DNA from: Pseudomonas ovata
GTDB lineage: Bacteria > Pseudomonadota > Gammaproteobacteria > Pseudomonadales > Pseudomonadaceae
Direction of reading: 5' to 3'
Assembly: GCF_003131185.1 (NCBI RefSeq)
Contig: NZ_QFFU01000028.1
Span: 1-64,000, forward strand
Length of the DNA stretch: 64,000 nt
A program made the translations under genes and the position numbers. The notes beneath the pieces are model-generated. The model saw only the letters and a list, made by a program, of their open reading frames with translations, made no database searches and had not been told where the DNA came from. Positions 63,897 to 64,000 of this stretch are shown here, in pieces (position 1 is the stretch's first letter; each line of letters begins with the position of its first letter).

Positions 63897-63911
63897 TGTA
63901 GTTATACTACA
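63897..63911. promoter_or_regulatory. Palindrome upstream of the HexR-like gene
   Basis: TGTAGTTATACTACA is a 15-bp palindrome (7-bp arms with one mismatch), with TGTAG...CTACA ends close to HexR/RpiR-type sites. It lies 46 bp upstream of the GTG start, in the divergent promoter region, so autoregulation is likely. Confidence 0.6.
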
Positions 63912-63967
63912 TGACCCGCCAGTCGCCCAGTTCAACGCACTGGAAAAGGTCGCGCACGCACACACCA

Positions 63968-63999
63968 GGACATTTCATAAAGACCTGTAGGAAATGTCC
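63968..63999. repeat. Inverted repeat at the right edge
   Basis: GGACATTTC (63968-63976) is matched inversely by GAAATGTCC (63991-63999), 14 bp apart. It lies upstream of whatever gene begins beyond the window and could be an operator or leader hairpin. Only the window edge is visible. Confidence 0.45.
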
Positions 64000-64000
64000 C

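Overview
The window reads as one continuous stretch of a Pseudomonas chromosome, most like the P. putida/fluorescens lineage. The reasons are high GC, glutarate, pnt, pho-pst, pur, asp and pyc genes of recognisable Pseudomonas type, and repeated Pseudomonas-style REP elements. I saw no tRNA, rRNA gene, CRISPR array, intact insertion sequence or prophage. A strong promoter with an AT-rich upstream element points off the left edge and looks like the start of an rRNA operon. All family assignments come from reading the sequence and recalled knowledge; no database was searched.

Layout. 0.2-3.7 kb: glutarate/lysine catabolism (gcdG, gcdH and the divergent LysR gene gcdR). 4.1-8.7 kb: the three-gene proton-translocating transhydrogenase (pntAA, pntAB, pntB) and an acetyl-CoA hydrolase/CoA-transferase. 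9.0-14.4 kb: small proteins, namely a DUF1127 protein, three tandem DUF2388 paralogues translationally coupled to a 653-aa DUF4105-type protein, an SCP2-like protein, a lipoprotein and the HU protein HupN. 14.6-20 kb: rubredoxin, ubiC-ubiA, phoB-phoR and a CBS-domain transporter. 20.2-27.5 kb: an M23 peptidase, a 1735-aa toxin-like protein whose C-terminus looks like a deaminase, and a response regulator. 27.7-34.6 kb: phoU-pstBACS, with Pho boxes in front of phoB, pstC and pstS, so phosphate sensing, signalling and uptake all lie within 18 kb. 34.7-40.6 kb: MFS carrier, thioesterase, hexose-phosphate mutarotase, DUF3299, YeaQ and purEK. 40.6-47.2 kb: a repeat-rich spacer, a secreted metzincin, then aspA, an alanine/sodium symporter and asparaginase. 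47.5-57.3 kb: accessory genes, including a DUF2314/ankyrin membrane protein, bestrophin, YeeE transporter, MocR/PaiB divergent pair, two GNATs and a HipA-type kinase/XRE module. 57.5-61.9 kb: two-subunit pyruvate carboxylase with its LysR regulator. 62-64 kb: small-protein genes and a HexR-like RpiR regulator.

The best candidates for something undescribed are: (a) the giant orphan toxin-like gene at 21270-26477, which has no visible immunity partner and has a hairpin that would cover its own ribosome binding site; (b) the kinase-first hip module with three near-palindromic operators spaced exactly 42 bp apart; (c) a 12-bp-periodic array of DnaA-box-like sites inside a MocR gene; (d) an intrinsic terminator in the purE leader that suggests attenuation; and (e) a family of composite REP elements, two of which share 132 identical bases and two of which supply stop codons to neighbouring genes.
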